From Arsenophonus endosymbiont of Ceratovacuna japonica (GTDB taxonomy: Bacteria > Pseudomonadota > Gammaproteobacteria > Enterobacterales > Enterobacteriaceae): DNA of 64,000 nt. This document shows, piece after piece, positions 46,805 through 58,333 of the stretch (positions are counted from its first letter, which is position 1; the number at the start of each line of letters is the position of its first letter). Under the pieces are notes generated by a model. That model made no database searches. It saw only the letters and a program-made list of their open reading frames with translations, and had not been told where the DNA came from. The stretch lies in contig AP026064.1 of the NCBI GenBank assembly GCA_024349725.1, positions 332,592 through 396,591 on the forward strand. Direction: 5' to 3'. A program made the position numbers and the translations under genes.

Positions 46805-48843
46805 ATATAAATATAACCTTTAATTTAGTTTTAATTAAAAATATTAAAATAGTTATTAATATTTGATGAAATGATAATTATATAAATTATAAATATCTAA
46901 TTTATAAAAAATATATATTTAATTATATGTAAATAAAATATTAAATCCAATAAAATTTTAAAAATAAAAATTTATTTATTTATATTAAATTTATATTTGA
47001 TAATAAAAGTTATTATAAATTAAATAACAAATTTTTAGTAAAATTAATAAATTAATTAATTATTTCTGAAATATTTAAACATAATTATAATAAATTTAAA
47101 TATTTCAGAAATAATTAATAATTAAAATAATTATTATATATTTTATATTTAATTAATAATTATTTAAGTAATTATTATATATTAATTTATTGAATTTGAA
47201 TTATTTAATATACAATAAATATTATGGTTTATATAATTATAAAATTATATAGATGTTTAATTAATTAAAGAATATTATAATAATTAATTATTATTTTTAA
47301 TTAATTATAATTATTAAATTCTATATTTTTATAATAATTATTATATATAAATTATGCATTTAATATTAAATTTTTGTAATTTTAATAAATAATAAAACAA
47401 TTTAATTAAATAAACAAAAATATTTATTAATTATTTTATAATTTAATTAAATATACTATTTAGAGAAAAATTTTTTATTGAATTTTAATATTTATTTAAA
47501 ATAATATAATAATAAAAATATTTATATAATAATATATTATTTATACTATATTGTTAAATTTTTAATAAATATAAAATTTAGTAGTGAAATTTATAATTAT
47601 TTTATTAATAACTATAATAATTATATTTATATAATATTTAAATAATTATAATAATTTTATAAATAGTAAAAAAATAATTTTAAATATTTTATTTATATTT
47701 TAATAATATATAAAAATATTTTTTATTAAAATTATTAAAATAAAAATATAATTATCATTAATATACATATTTAATAAATAAAATATATAAAAATTTTAAT
47801 ATATTTTAATTAATATATAAGTTATTTAAAAAAAAATATAAAAGATAATTTAAAAATAATTATTATAATAATTATATAATTATAATTATTTATAATAAAA
47901 AATTATTGTTAATAATTTTTTATTATTGTTTTATACAGATAAAAAATTTTATTTGCTAAAATATAAATATTATTAAGTATTAAAGTATATATAGTAAATA
48001 TTAATAAAAATTATTCAATATTTAAATATTTATATAAATTTAATATAGAAATATTATCTTTTATTAGTATAGATAATTTTTTATTAAATTATATTTAATA
48101 TATAAAGTAATTTATTTATATAAATTATAAAATTTATAATTTAATACATAAAATATAAATTTTTATATGTTATTTAATAATATATATATTATATATAAAT
48201 TAATATTTATATTGTATTATACAATATAAATATTAATTAATTATAATAGTATATATTTAACAAAATTATATAAATGTAATATAAATTTAAAATTATTTAA
48301 ATATTTTTTCAAAAAATTGTAGTAAAAATATAATAAAATATATTTAATAATAGATAAAAGATTTAAAATTTAATTACTAAATTAAAATAATTAATAAATA
48401 TTGTTTAATTAAATTAAGTAATTATTTATGACTTATAATAATATATAAGATTAATTTAATATTTATAATATAATTTAGTTAAATATAGTTAATTTATAAT
48501 AAAGAAATAATAAAATTATTAATGATATAATATAAATTTAATTATTTATTAATAATAACATTATGAATAATATATAATCATATTATTATTTATATTAAAT
48601 ACATATAATAATAATTTTAAATAAAATATGTTATTAATATAATTGTTTAATTTGTTATATATTATTTATTTATTATTTTATCTTTAGTAATATTTATTAT
48701 TTTATATAAATTAATATATATAATAATAATTATTATTTTACTTAATATAAAAATAATATTTTTTTAATAAATGTGTTATTTAAAATAAATAAATATAATA
48801 AAATAATAATTAAAATAAATTTAAATTATAAAATATTTTATAA
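46805..48843. other. Long gene-free spacer plsB-tRNA cluster
   Basis: 2 kb of A/T-rich sequence. The only structure I see is the 25-bp inverted repeat at 47055-47119. Confidence 0.5.
47055..47119. repeat. Perfect 25-bp inverted repeat with 15-base loop
   Basis: The arms at 47055-47079 and 47095-47119 are exact complements, include the core TTTCTGAAATATTT, and enclose a 15-base loop. It lies 250 bp upstream of plsB, with no gene on the plus strand nearby. The function is unknown: possible terminator relic, protein site or transposon remnant. Confidence 0.6.
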
Positions 48844-48933
48844 TGGTGCCCAGAGCGGGAATTGAACCCGCATAGCATTATAAAAGCTGAGGGATTTTAA
48901 GTCCCTTGTGTCTACCAATTTCACCACCTGGGC
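48844..48933 (-). tRNA. leuZ: tRNA-Leu (TAA)
   Basis: 90 nt with a long variable arm typical of tRNA-Leu. The acceptor GCCCAGG pairs with CTGGGC, the anticodon loop CTTAAAA gives TAA, and CCA is encoded. Its place after Cys and Gly tRNAs and pgsA matches E. coli glyW-cysT-leuZ. Confidence 0.97.
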
Positions 48934-48945
48934 TATAAATTATAA

Positions 48946-49016
48946 AGACGCGTCCCGGAATCGAACCGGGATAAACGGATTTGCAATCCGCTGCATAACC
49001 ATTCTGCTAACACGCC
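48946..49016 (-). tRNA. cysT: tRNA-Cys (GCA)
   Basis: 71 nt, close to E. coli cysT: GGCGTGTTAGCAGAATGG at the start, anticodon loop TTGCAAA, T loop GTTCGATTC. CCA is not encoded, so it must be added after transcription. G-U pairs occur in the acceptor stem. Confidence 0.96.
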
Positions 49017-49051
49017 ATACTTAATTTAATTTATTTTATTATTTAATATTT

Positions 49052-49125
<74 letters not shown>

Positions 49126-49249
49126 ATAATTATTATGTTTAATTGTATTTTATTCAATTTATAATTATTTAATAAATTATATTTTACTTATTTATTCTAC
49201 TGAGTCAATACTATTGATTATTAATTAAGATTATTATCTATCTTTTTAA

Positions 49250-49810
49250 TCATTTTAATAAAATTTTATGTAAATATCTATAAACTAGTAATAAATATTT
49301 AAACATAGACCAAAAAGTTAAAATAGTTGTAAAATAAAGAAATACAATAGAAATTATTTTAATTTGAATATTAGGATGCCATAATAATCCAATTAATGAT
49401 ATCATTTGAGTTGATGTTTTAAATTTTCCAATTAAAGAAACAGTTATAAAATTATATTTACCAACTTCAGCCATCCATTCTCGTAATGAAGAAATAATGA
49501 TTTCACGAGTAATAATTGTTATTATTGGTATTGTAACCCATAAAGAATTATAATATTCTGTTACTAATACTAATGCAGTAATTACCATAATTTTATCTGC
49601 TACAGGATCCAAAAATGCACCGAATCTTGTTGTTTGTTTATATAATCTAGCAAGAAAACCATCAAACCAATCTGTTAATGCAGAAATAATAAAAAGAAAA
49701 GTGCTAATAAAAGGAGCCCAATAAAAAGGAAGATAAAAAAATAACACAAAAAATGGAATCAATATAATACGAAAAAGTGTTAACCAAGTTGGGATATTTA
49801 ATTGCATCAT
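49250..49810 (-). CDS. pgsA: Phosphatidylglycerophosphate synthase
   Basis: Inner-membrane enzyme that makes phosphatidylglycerophosphate from CDP-diacylglycerol. The CDP-alcohol phosphotransferase motif is complete: Asp47, Asp50-Gly51, Ala54-Arg55, Gly64, Asp68 and Asp72. Four or more membrane helices are visible. The length is 186 aa against 182 in E. coli; two ATG codons stand in tandem, and E. coli numbering favours the second. It heads the pgsA-glyW-cysT-leuZ group; uvrC, upstream in E. coli, is absent. Confidence 0.95.
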   Translation of the reverse strand: MMQLNIPTWLTLFRIILIPFFVLFFYLPFYWAPFISTFLFIISALTDWFDGFLARLYKQTTRFGAFLDPVADKIMVITALVLVTEYYNSLWVTIPIITIITREIIISSLREWMAEVGKYNFITVSLIGKFKTSTQMISLIGLLWHPNIQIKIISIVFLYFTTILTFWSMFKYLLLVYRYLHKILLK

Positions 49811-50280
49811 GTTCTATAATTATTTGTCTAAAAAATAAAATATATACATAATTCTATTGTACTAATTTACTTAATAAGTGTAAATTTCATGTTAATATAT
49901 ATGAAATAGTTAGCGTTTTTATATTTTATTAAGATTCAAATTATATAAAGATTATAAATTACTTATATATTTATTTTATTTTTATTTGATATTTAAACAT
50001 TATACCTTTAATTAATTTCAAGATGTTATTTTTATTTTATTTTATATTATTATAAAATATATAATCTATAATTAATATTTTGCATTAAAATAATATTTAA
50101 TAAAATATATAATAATAAAAAATTATAAATAATTTTATATAAAAGTGATTAAAAATAATTTTAATATTTATTATTTACATTTCTAACAACATCTGTAAAA
50201 TTAAAAAAATATTTTATTTATTTAAATAAAATATAAGTTAATAATAAGATTTCATTAGATAATTATAAAATAAATATATT
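49811..50280. other. Spacer pgsA-lpd
   Basis: 470 bp of A/T-rich sequence at the join of two blocks not adjacent in E. coli. No remnant of uvrC is recognised. Confidence 0.45.
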
Positions 50281-51696
50281 TTATTTTTTTATATTAGGTA
50301 AATCAGTAATACTACCTTCAAATATTTCAGCAGCCATACCAATTGATTCATATAATGTTGGATGAGCATGAATGCTTAATGCAATATCTTGTGCATCACA
50401 TCCCATTTCAATGGCTAAGCTAATTTCACCAAGTAATTCACTACCATTAACTCCAATAATAGCTCCTCCAATAATTCGTCTATTTTCTTTATTAAAAATA
50501 AGCTTAGTCATACCTTCTGAACAATTAGATGCTATAGCGCGACCAGAAGCAGACCATGGAAAGTTAGTTACTTTATAATTTATACCTTGCTTTTTTGCCT
50601 CTTTTTCTGTTAAACCTACCCAAGCAAGTTCAGGATTAGTATAAGCAATTGAAGGAATAACTTTTGGATCAAAATAATGATTTAAACCAGAAATTACTTC
50701 AGCTGCAATATGTCCTTCATGGATACCTTTATGAGCTAGCATTGGTTGACCAACAATATCACCTATAGCATAAATATGTGGAATATTAGTACGCATTTGT
50801 TGATCCGTATGTATAAAACCATGTTTATCTACTTCTACTCCAGCCATATCTGCACTAATTAATTTACCATTAGGTATACGACCAACTGCTACTAAAATAG
50901 CATCATAGCATTGTGAAGTTATAGGTGCTTTTTTCCCATTCATTTTAACATAAATACCATTTTTTTGTGATTCTACTGATGTTATTTTAGTTTCTAGCAT
51001 TAAATTGAATTTTTTACTTATTTGTGTGGTATAAATATTAATTATATCATTATCTGCTGATTGAATGACTTGATCAAACATTTCAATAACATCAATTTTT
51101 GATCCTAATGCATGATAGACAGTACACATTTCTAAACCAATAATACCACACCCTATTACTAACATACGATTAGGAATTTCTTTTAGTTTTAGTGCGTCAG
51201 TAGAGTCCCATACACGTACATCATTATATGGAATAAATGGAAGCTTTATTGGACGTGAACCTACAGCAATAATAGCATTACTAAAGTTTATTTTTATTGT
51301 GTCTTTTTCATTTTTAACAACTAGTATATTAGCGTTAATAAATTTACCTATTCCATGAATAACTGTAATTTTACGTCCTTTGGCCATACTTGACAACCCA
51401 GTTGTTAATTTATTAATAATTTTTTCTTTCCATAAATTTATTTTATTAATATCTATTTTTAGATCACCAAACGATACTCCATATTTTGATAATGAATTCG
51501 TTTCTTCAATAACTTTTGCAATGTGTAATAATGTTTTAGATGGAATACAACCTACATTAAGACAAACTCCACCTAAAGTTGTATAACGTTCAATTAAAAT
51601 AGTTTTTAAACCAAGATCTGCACAACGAAAAGCTGCTGAATAACCAGCAGGACCAGAACCTAAAACTACTACATTAGTTTTTATTTCAATACTCAT
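50281..51696 (-). CDS. lpd: Dihydrolipoamide dehydrogenase (E3)
   Basis: FAD enzyme that reoxidises dihydrolipoamide in the pyruvate dehydrogenase complex. FAD fold GSGPAGYSAA near residue 13, redox disulfide CLNVGC (Cys45, Cys50), NAD fold VIGCGIIGLEM, AIGDIVGQPMLAHKG and the active-site AHPTLYES near the end. The length is 471 aa against 474 in E. coli. It is last in aceE-aceF-lpd; pdhR, which precedes the operon in E. coli, is gone. Confidence 0.97.
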   Translation of the reverse strand: MSIEIKTNVVVLGSGPAGYSAAFRCADLGLKTILIERYTTLGGVCLNVGCIPSKTLLHIAKVIEETNSLSKYGVSFGDLKIDINKINLWKEKIINKLTTGLSSMAKGRKITVIHGIGKFINANILVVKNEKDTIKINFSNAIIAVGSRPIKLPFIPYNDVRVWDSTDALKLKEIPNRMLVIGCGIIGLEMCTVYHALGSKIDVIEMFDQVIQSADNDIINIYTTQISKKFNLMLETKITSVESQKNGIYVKMNGKKAPITSQCYDAILVAVGRIPNGKLISADMAGVEVDKHGFIHTDQQMRTNIPHIYAIGDIVGQPMLAHKGIHEGHIAAEVISGLNHYFDPKVIPSIAYTNPELAWVGLTEKEAKKQGINYKVTNFPWSASGRAIASNCSEGMTKLIFNKENRRIIGGAIIGVNGSELLGEISLAIEMGCDAQDIALSIHAHPTLYESIGMAAEIFEGSITDLPNIKK

Positions 51697-51892
51697 TTAT
51701 TAACCTCTTACTTTTATATAATATATTTAGTAAAATGTAAATATAACCACTAAATTATATATATTATAGGTACTTTATATAATTATTAATTCAAAAAAAA
51801 TTATAATTTTATATCAATTTTAATTTCTTAATAAAATATAAACATATAACTATTAATAATGAAATAAATTTAATTACATATTAATTTATAAA

Positions 51893-53491
51893 TCACATAA
51901 TTAAACGACGAATATCACCTATTAATTGTGAAATACGAATAATAAAACGCGCACCATCTGCACCATTAATAATACGATGATCAAAAGAAAGTGACATAGG
52001 TAATATTAAACGCGATATAAATTCATTTCCATTCCATATTGGTTTTATTGATGAACGAGATAATCCAAGTATAGCTACTTCTGGTGCATTAATAATAGGT
52101 GTAAATCTTGTTGTACCAATACCACCTAAGTTAGAAATCGTAAAATTACCACATTGCATATCAGAAGGAATTAATTTACCGGAACGTGCTTTTTTTGATA
52201 TTTCTAACAATTCTTTTGCAATCTCAATAATACCTTTTTTATTAACATCTCGAATAACAGGCACCATTAAACCATTTATCGTATCAATAGCTATACCAAT
52301 ATTAATATATTTTTTAAATATTAATCGTTGAGCATCCACAGAAATTGAAGCATTAAAATTAGGCATTTCTTTTAATATTTGAGCAACTGCTTTTATAACA
52401 AAAGTTAATAGTGTAATTTTTACTTCAATTTTCAATTTTTCTATTTCTTTATTTTGTTCCTTACGAAAAGACTCTAATTCAGTAATATCAGCATCTTCCA
52501 TAATAGTTACATGTGGAATTGTTACCCAATTACGACTTAAATTAGCGCTAGATATTTTTTGAATGCGACTAAGTTCTACTTCTTCAATATTACCAAATTT
52601 ACAAAAATCAATTTTTGGCCATGGTAATATAGTTGGTGAATAATCAGTTTTTTTTGTTTTAGATTCAGTATTTTTTATTATTTTTTTAATATAATTTTGA
52701 ATATCTTCACGCAAAATTCGACCTTTTAATCCAGTTCCATTTATTTTAGATAAATTAATGCCAAATTCACGAGCTATACGACGAATAAGTGGTGTTGCAT
52801 GCACATATTCATTATTTTTAATAGATTCATTATCGATTTTATCAATATTATTTGATTTTATAGTTGATGATATTAAAGATTGTTGAGTTAATGAAGACTC
52901 TAATTGTGTTGTTATTTTATTGTTAGTTTTTATTTTTATATTATCATCTAATGAAATCATAGGAGATTTAACTTCAAAAATCATAATAACTGAACCAGTT
53001 TTAATTTTATCACCTTTACTAATTTTTATTTCTTTAACTTTTCCATCAAAAGGAGCTAGTATTTTTATTGGTGATTGTTCTACTTCTATAATAATTAATT
53101 CTTGTTCAATTGAAATATTATCACCAACTTTAACTATTATATCAGTAATTTCTATTTCATTAATACCAATATCAGGTAAAATAACTTCTTTTAATTCATT
53201 TTTTATTAATTGATCATCTGTATTTACAAACGATATTTTTTTAATGTTAGATTCTTTTTCTATATGATCAAAAATCATGATTAAATTACCAGTAGTAATT
53301 TTATCACCAATAGAAATTTTAATTTCTTTTACAATACCAGTATATGGTGATGGAATTTCAATTGATACTTTTTCACCTTCAATAGTAATTAATGATTGCT
53401 CAATATTAACTTTATCACCTACTTTTACCATAATATCAGTAACTTCAGCTTCATCTATACCAATATCAGGAACTTTAATTTTAATAGACAT
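51893..53491 (-). CDS. aceF: Dihydrolipoamide acetyltransferase (E2) with two lipoyl domains
   Basis: Core of pyruvate dehydrogenase; passes acetyl from E1 to CoA. Domain order: lipoyl 1 (residues 1-75, Lys41 in EGEKVSIEIP), lipoyl 2 (about 101-176), a Lys/Asn/Ser-rich linker, the E1/E3-binding domain (about 232-272, TPLIRRIAREFGI), and the catalytic domain (305-532) with SFDHRIINGADGARF. It is 532 aa against 630 in E. coli, one lipoyl domain fewer. In lipoyl 2 the modified lysine is Gln139 (EVEQSPIKIL; codon CAA at 53075-53077), so only domain 1 should be lipoylated. It lies between aceE and lpd. Confidence 0.96.
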   Translation of the reverse strand: MSIKIKVPDIGIDEAEVTDIMVKVGDKVNIEQSLITIEGEKVSIEIPSPYTGIVKEIKISIGDKITTGNLIMIFDHIEKESNIKKISFVNTDDQLIKNELKEVILPDIGINEIEITDIIVKVGDNISIEQELIIIEVEQSPIKILAPFDGKVKEIKISKGDKIKTGSVIMIFEVKSPMISLDDNIKIKTNNKITTQLESSLTQQSLISSTIKSNNIDKIDNESIKNNEYVHATPLIRRIAREFGINLSKINGTGLKGRILREDIQNYIKKIIKNTESKTKKTDYSPTILPWPKIDFCKFGNIEEVELSRIQKISSANLSRNWVTIPHVTIMEDADITELESFRKEQNKEIEKLKIEVKITLLTFVIKAVAQILKEMPNFNASISVDAQRLIFKKYINIGIAIDTINGLMVPVIRDVNKKGIIEIAKELLEISKKARSGKLIPSDMQCGNFTISNLGGIGTTRFTPIINAPEVAILGLSRSSIKPIWNGNEFISRLILPMSLSFDHRIINGADGARFIIRISQLIGDIRRLIM

Positions 53492-53503
53492 AAATTTTAT
53501 CTC

Positions 53504-56167
53504 TTATACTATACGCGGGCTAATTTTTTCTGTATTTATATTATATTTTTTAATGGCTTTATTCACTAAATTTATATCTATTTCATTACATTTTGCTAAT
53601 TCATTTAATGATGCTATTACTATATAATAAACATCGATTTCAAAATAATGACGCAAATTTTCACGGCTATCTGAACGACCAAATCCATCAGTACCTAAAA
53701 CATAGTAATTATTTGTAGGAATATAAGGACGAATTTGTTCAGCAAATAATTTCATATAATCTGTTGATGCAACAGTAGGAGCATTATGCATTATTTGACT
53801 AACATAAGGTATATGAGGTTTTTCAGATGGATGTAATAAATTCCAACGATCACAGTCTTGTCCTTCACGAGCTAATTCGGTAAATGATGTAACACTATAA
53901 ATATCAGAACTAATATCATATTCTCTAGATAAAATTATTGCAGCTTCGCAAATATGGCGCATCATTGAACCAGATCCAAGTAATTGAATTTTACTTTTAT
54001 TTCCATTTAATGATTTTAATTTATATATACCTTTACAAATACCATCTTCAACACCAGGAGGCATTGATGGCATATAATAATTTTCATTTAATGTAGTAAT
54101 GTAAAAATAAATATTTTCTTGTTTTTTACCATACATACGAACTAAACCATTATGTATAATAACCGCTACTTCATAAGCATAAGATGGATCATAAGAAATA
54201 CAGTTAGGTATAGTTAGTGATTGTATATGACTATGTCCATCTTCATGCTGTAATCCTTCACCGTTTAATGTAGTACGCCCTGAAGTACCACCTATTAAGA
54301 ATCCACGTGCTTGTTGATCTCCGGCTGCCCATAATAGATCACCAATACGTTGAAAACCAAACATAGAATAATAAATATAAAATGGTATCATTGGTAAATT
54401 ATTTGTGCTATATGATGTAGCAGCAGCTAGCCAAGAGGAAGCAGCACCTAATTCATTAATGCCTTCTTGTAAAATTTGACCTTTTTTATCTTCTTTATAA
54501 TAAGCAATTTGCTCATAATCTTGCGGTATATATTTTTGCCCATTTACATTATAAATACCAATCTTACGAAATAATCCTTCCATTCCGAAAGTACGTGCTT
54601 CATCAGCAATAATTGGTACTAAACGATTTTTAATAGAATTATTTTTTAACATTATATTTAGAACACGTATAAATGCAGTTGTAGTAGAAATTTTTTTATT
54701 TTGTTCTACTAATAATTGATTAAAATCTTCTAACATAGGAATATTTAATTTTTCATTGAATAAGGTGCTTCTTGTTGGTAAATATCCACCTAATATTTGA
54801 CGACGTTTATGCAGATATTTATATTCATCTGAATTTTTTTTAAATGTAATAAAAGGCAATTTTTCTATTTGATCATTTGTTACTGGTATATTAAATCGAT
54901 CACGAAAATAATAAATCCATTCTAAATTCATTTTTTTTACTTGGTGAGCAATGTTTTTACCTTCAGCAATATCGCCCATACCATAACCTTTAACTGTTTG
55001 AGCTAATATAACTATTGGTCTTCCTTTATTATTTTTTGCATGCTTAAAAGCGGCATAAATTTTTTTTGGATCATGTCCGCCAAGGTTTAATAACCAAATT
55101 TCATTGTCAGTCATATCTTTAACTAAATCACTTGTCTCAGGATAACGATTAAAAAAATGTTTACGAATATAAGCGCCATCTTTAGACTTAAATGTTTGAT
55201 AATCACCATCTAAAGTTTCATTCATCAATTTAATGAGTTTACCTGAATTATCTTTATTTAATAATTTATCCCATAAACTGCCCCATATGACTTTAATTAC
55301 TAGCCATCCAGCTCCATTAAATACGCATTCTAATTCATTAATAATCTTACCATTACCAGTAACTGGTCCATCAAGACGCTGTAAATTACAATTGATTACA
55401 AAAATAAGATTATCTAATTTTTCACGTGTTGCAATTGTTATAGCTCCTTTAGATTCAGGTTCATCCATTTCACCATCACCAAGAAATGCATAAACTGTTT
55501 GATCTGTTGTATCTTTTAAATCTCTATTTTGTAAATATTTTAAGAATCTTGCTTGATAAATAGCGCTAATTGGACCTAAGCCCATCGATACTGTAGGAAA
55601 TTGCCAAAATTCAGGCATTAATTTAGGATGTGGGTAAGAAGGTAAACCTTTTCCTCCAACTTCTTGTCGAAAATTATCAATTTGTTCTTCAGTAATACGA
55701 CCCTCTAAAAATGCACGTGCATATATACCAGGTGAAATATGTCCTTGGAAATAGACTAAATCTCCACCATTTTTATTATTTTTTGCTTTAAATAAATGAT
55801 TAAAACAAACTTCATATAAAGTTGCAGAAGATTGAAAAGAAGATATATGACCCCCTAATTCTAAATTTTTTTTAGAAGCTCGTAAAACCATCATTACAGC
55901 ATTCCATCTAATTGCAGATCGAATATTACGTTCTAAATATATGTCTCCTGGATAATCTGGTTCATCTTTTGTAGAAATAGTGTTAATATAATTACAATTT
56001 TTAAAATTTGATGTAATATTAACACCTATATTATGTGCTCGTTGTAATACTTGATTAATAATATATTCAGCACGATTAACACCTTCTTCACGGATGATCG
56101 ATTCTATCGATTGCAACCAGTCGTTAGTTTCGATCGGATCCATGTCATTCTTTAACATATCTGACAT
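53504..56167 (-). CDS. aceE: Pyruvate dehydrogenase E1 (homodimeric)
   Basis: Thiamine-diphosphate enzyme that decarboxylates pyruvate and acetylates E2. ThDP motif from GDGEMDEPESKG to VINCNLQRLDGP at about residues 230-265; DEARTFGMEGLF and SGRTTLNGEGLQHEDGHSH are intact. The length, 887 aa, is identical to E. coli. AAGGA precedes the ATG. Two near start codons (MSDM) make the exact start uncertain by three residues. It leads aceE-aceF-lpd with 12 bp to aceF, so acetyl-CoA for lipids can be made from glycolytic pyruvate. Confidence 0.98.
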   Translation of the reverse strand: MSDMLKNDMDPIETNDWLQSIESIIREEGVNRAEYIINQVLQRAHNIGVNITSNFKNCNYINTISTKDEPDYPGDIYLERNIRSAIRWNAVMMVLRASKKNLELGGHISSFQSSATLYEVCFNHLFKAKNNKNGGDLVYFQGHISPGIYARAFLEGRITEEQIDNFRQEVGGKGLPSYPHPKLMPEFWQFPTVSMGLGPISAIYQARFLKYLQNRDLKDTTDQTVYAFLGDGEMDEPESKGAITIATREKLDNLIFVINCNLQRLDGPVTGNGKIINELECVFNGAGWLVIKVIWGSLWDKLLNKDNSGKLIKLMNETLDGDYQTFKSKDGAYIRKHFFNRYPETSDLVKDMTDNEIWLLNLGGHDPKKIYAAFKHAKNNKGRPIVILAQTVKGYGMGDIAEGKNIAHQVKKMNLEWIYYFRDRFNIPVTNDQIEKLPFITFKKNSDEYKYLHKRRQILGGYLPTRSTLFNEKLNIPMLEDFNQLLVEQNKKISTTTAFIRVLNIMLKNNSIKNRLVPIIADEARTFGMEGLFRKIGIYNVNGQKYIPQDYEQIAYYKEDKKGQILQEGINELGAASSWLAAATSYSTNNLPMIPFYIYYSMFGFQRIGDLLWAAGDQQARGFLIGGTSGRTTLNGEGLQHEDGHSHIQSLTIPNCISYDPSYAYEVAVIIHNGLVRMYGKKQENIYFYITTLNENYYMPSMPPGVEDGICKGIYKLKSLNGNKSKIQLLGSGSMMRHICEAAIILSREYDISSDIYSVTSFTELAREGQDCDRWNLLHPSEKPHIPYVSQIMHNAPTVASTDYMKLFAEQIRPYIPTNNYYVLGTDGFGRSDSRENLRHYFEIDVYYIVIASLNELAKCNEIDINLVNKAIKKYNINTEKISPRIV

Positions 56168-57844
56168 GGTTTATTCCTTTATCTATTATTTATTTATATA
56201 TTTATATAATTATTTTTTAAATATATTTACTAAATTATAAGAAAAAAAATTAAAATAATTTTTATTATAATATGATTTTTAATAAATTGAAATAGTAATA
56301 TGAATAATAAAAATAAAATTTATATTATTAAAAAATTTTATTTTTTTTGTAATTTTATATATAATAATTTTTTAAAATTTAAATTTTATATTTATTTTTT
56401 AATATATATATATTTTATAATTATAAAAATATATTATATAATATATTATCTTAATATTTTATATTATAAAATAAAATATATAAATAATATTATTAAATTA
56501 TTTTAATTTTATCATTAATATTTTAATATTTTAAATTTATAAATATTTTTTAAATAAAAATAAATTTTCATAAATTTATTAAAATTATATATTAAATAAT
56601 AATATTATTAAAAATATATTATATATTTTAAAATATACATTATAATTAATATATAATTTTATATATATTTAAAAAAATATTTATTTAAAATTTTTAAATT
56701 ATATTTTTATTATAAAAATAAAAATAAATATTAAATATTTAACAAATTTATATTTAAATTATAATTTTATTAATTATATAATATTTTTATATAAATAAAA
56801 TATTTATAATATTATTTAATTTTTATAAAATTATTATAAATTAATTATTTATCTTAAAATATATAAAATAACAAAATATTTATTAATTGTCTATATAAGT
56901 TTTTAATTTTTAAAATATATAATTATTAAAAGTTTTTATATAATAATTAATATTAAAAATAATTATTTTAATTAAAATTATTAATATAATATTTTCTATT
57001 ATATTATTATTGATATTATAAATAATTATAATATAAAAATATAATATATAATAATTATATTTTTAAAAATTTAATCTTTAAAAATATAAAATTTTTATTA
57101 TATTATTTTTTATTATATTATTTTTTATTATATTAATTATTATTATATTAATTATTATTATATTAATTATTATTAATAAATTTTAGTTTATATTATTAAT
57201 ATAAATAAATTATTTAATTTATTATATTCTTGATATTATTAAATTTATATATTATAAATAAAATTTATACAATTTATATTTTATTTATATATATTTATTA
57301 ATAATTTTATTAATTTATACATAATTTTTATTATATTATAAATTTAAATTAAACATTAAATATTTACTAAATATTAAAATAATAGAAATATTTATATTTA
57401 GTTAATTTTAAAGTAAAATTAAATAAAATATTTAATATTTTTTTTAAAGACATATAAAAAATATTAATTAATTTAATTTATTTATAAAATAATTTAAGAA
57501 TAGTAATTAATATGTTATTTAAATATTATATAAATAAATAATAAGTTATTATGATAAAATAATTAAAATTATTTTTTATATAAGAATTAATAAATGAAAT
57601 ATTAATAATAATTTAGTTAAATAAAATATTCTTTTTATATTTAATAAATATTAATAATTATAAATATAATTATTTAATAAAATTATGAATATTTTACAAT
57701 TTTACTAATAATTATAATTAATACAAAATTTTAATTTATTTATATAATATAGAATATTTATAGTTAATTATACAAAATTATTAAATTATTTATATTTATA
57801 TTATTTTAAATTAAAATTTAATTTTTATTAAATATGGAAATATT
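56168..57844. other. Long gene-free spacer aceE-folA
   Basis: 1.68 kb. It contains a low-complexity open frame (56300-56506) that I do not accept as a gene and the 15-bp tandem repeat at 57096-57176. Nothing else. Confidence 0.5.
57096..57176. repeat. Tandem repeat, 15-bp unit, five copies
   Basis: TATTATATTA recurs exactly every 15 bp at 57096, 57111, 57126, 57141 and 57156, followed by TTTTT in the first two units and ATTAT in the next three, then a partial sixth. The split into two variants suggests two rounds of slippage expansion. Confidence 0.75.
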
Positions 57845-58333
57845 ATGAATATTAGTTTAATTGCAGCAATATCAGTAAATAAGGTAATTGGTTTAAAAAA
57901 TAATATGCTTTGGAAATTATCAAGTGATTTAGCTTGGTTTAAGTATAATACATTAAATAAGCCAGTTATTATGGGTCGTATAACTTATGAATCTATAGGT
58001 AAACCTTTGTCTCAACGATTTAATATTATTCTTAGTAAGACTTATTCGAATAATAAAAAAAATGTTTTTTGGGTTAATTCAGTTGATAAGGCACTTATAG
58101 CAGCTAAGGGATCAGAAGAAATAATGATTATAGGTGGTGGGAAGATTTATGAATTATTTTTACCTATGGCAAATCGTCTTTATTTAACTCATGTAGATAT
58201 AAAAGTTATTGGTAATGTTTATTTTCCAGTTTATAAAACTAATGAATGGAATTCTATATTTAAAGAATATCATCAAATAGATAAAAAAAATAATTATAAT
58301 TATTGTTTTGAAATACTAGAGCGTCGATTATAA
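57845..58333 (+). CDS. folA: Dihydrofolate reductase
   Basis: Reduces dihydrofolate to tetrahydrofolate for thymidylate and formyl-Met-tRNA. The active-site acid is Asp28 in LSSDLAWFK (E. coli Asp27), with KPVIMGRITYESIG, IMIIGGGKIYE and YLTHVD following. The length is 162 aa against 159 in E. coli, ending EILERRL as E. coli ends EILERR. It is separated from apaH, its E. coli neighbour, which lies 26 kb away, so a rearrangement broke the block. Confidence 0.97.
   Translation: MNISLIAAISVNKVIGLKNNMLWKLSSDLAWFKYNTLNKPVIMGRITYESIGKPLSQRFNIILSKTYSNNKKNVFWVNSVDKALIAAKGSEEIMIIGGGKIYELFLPMANRLYLTHVDIKVIGNVYFPVYKTNEWNSIFKEYHQIDKKNNYNYCFEILERRL

Noticed and set aside
52920..53627. Open frames of 97 and 116 codons antisense to aceF and aceE
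   Set aside because: Mirror frames of the lipoyl-domain coding region; the sense strand is clearly the gene.
56300..56506. 68-codon open frame upstream of aceE
   Set aside because: Made almost only of Ile, Tyr, Phe, Asn, Lys and Leu, as any A/T-rich sequence would give; no ribosome site, no recognisable motif.
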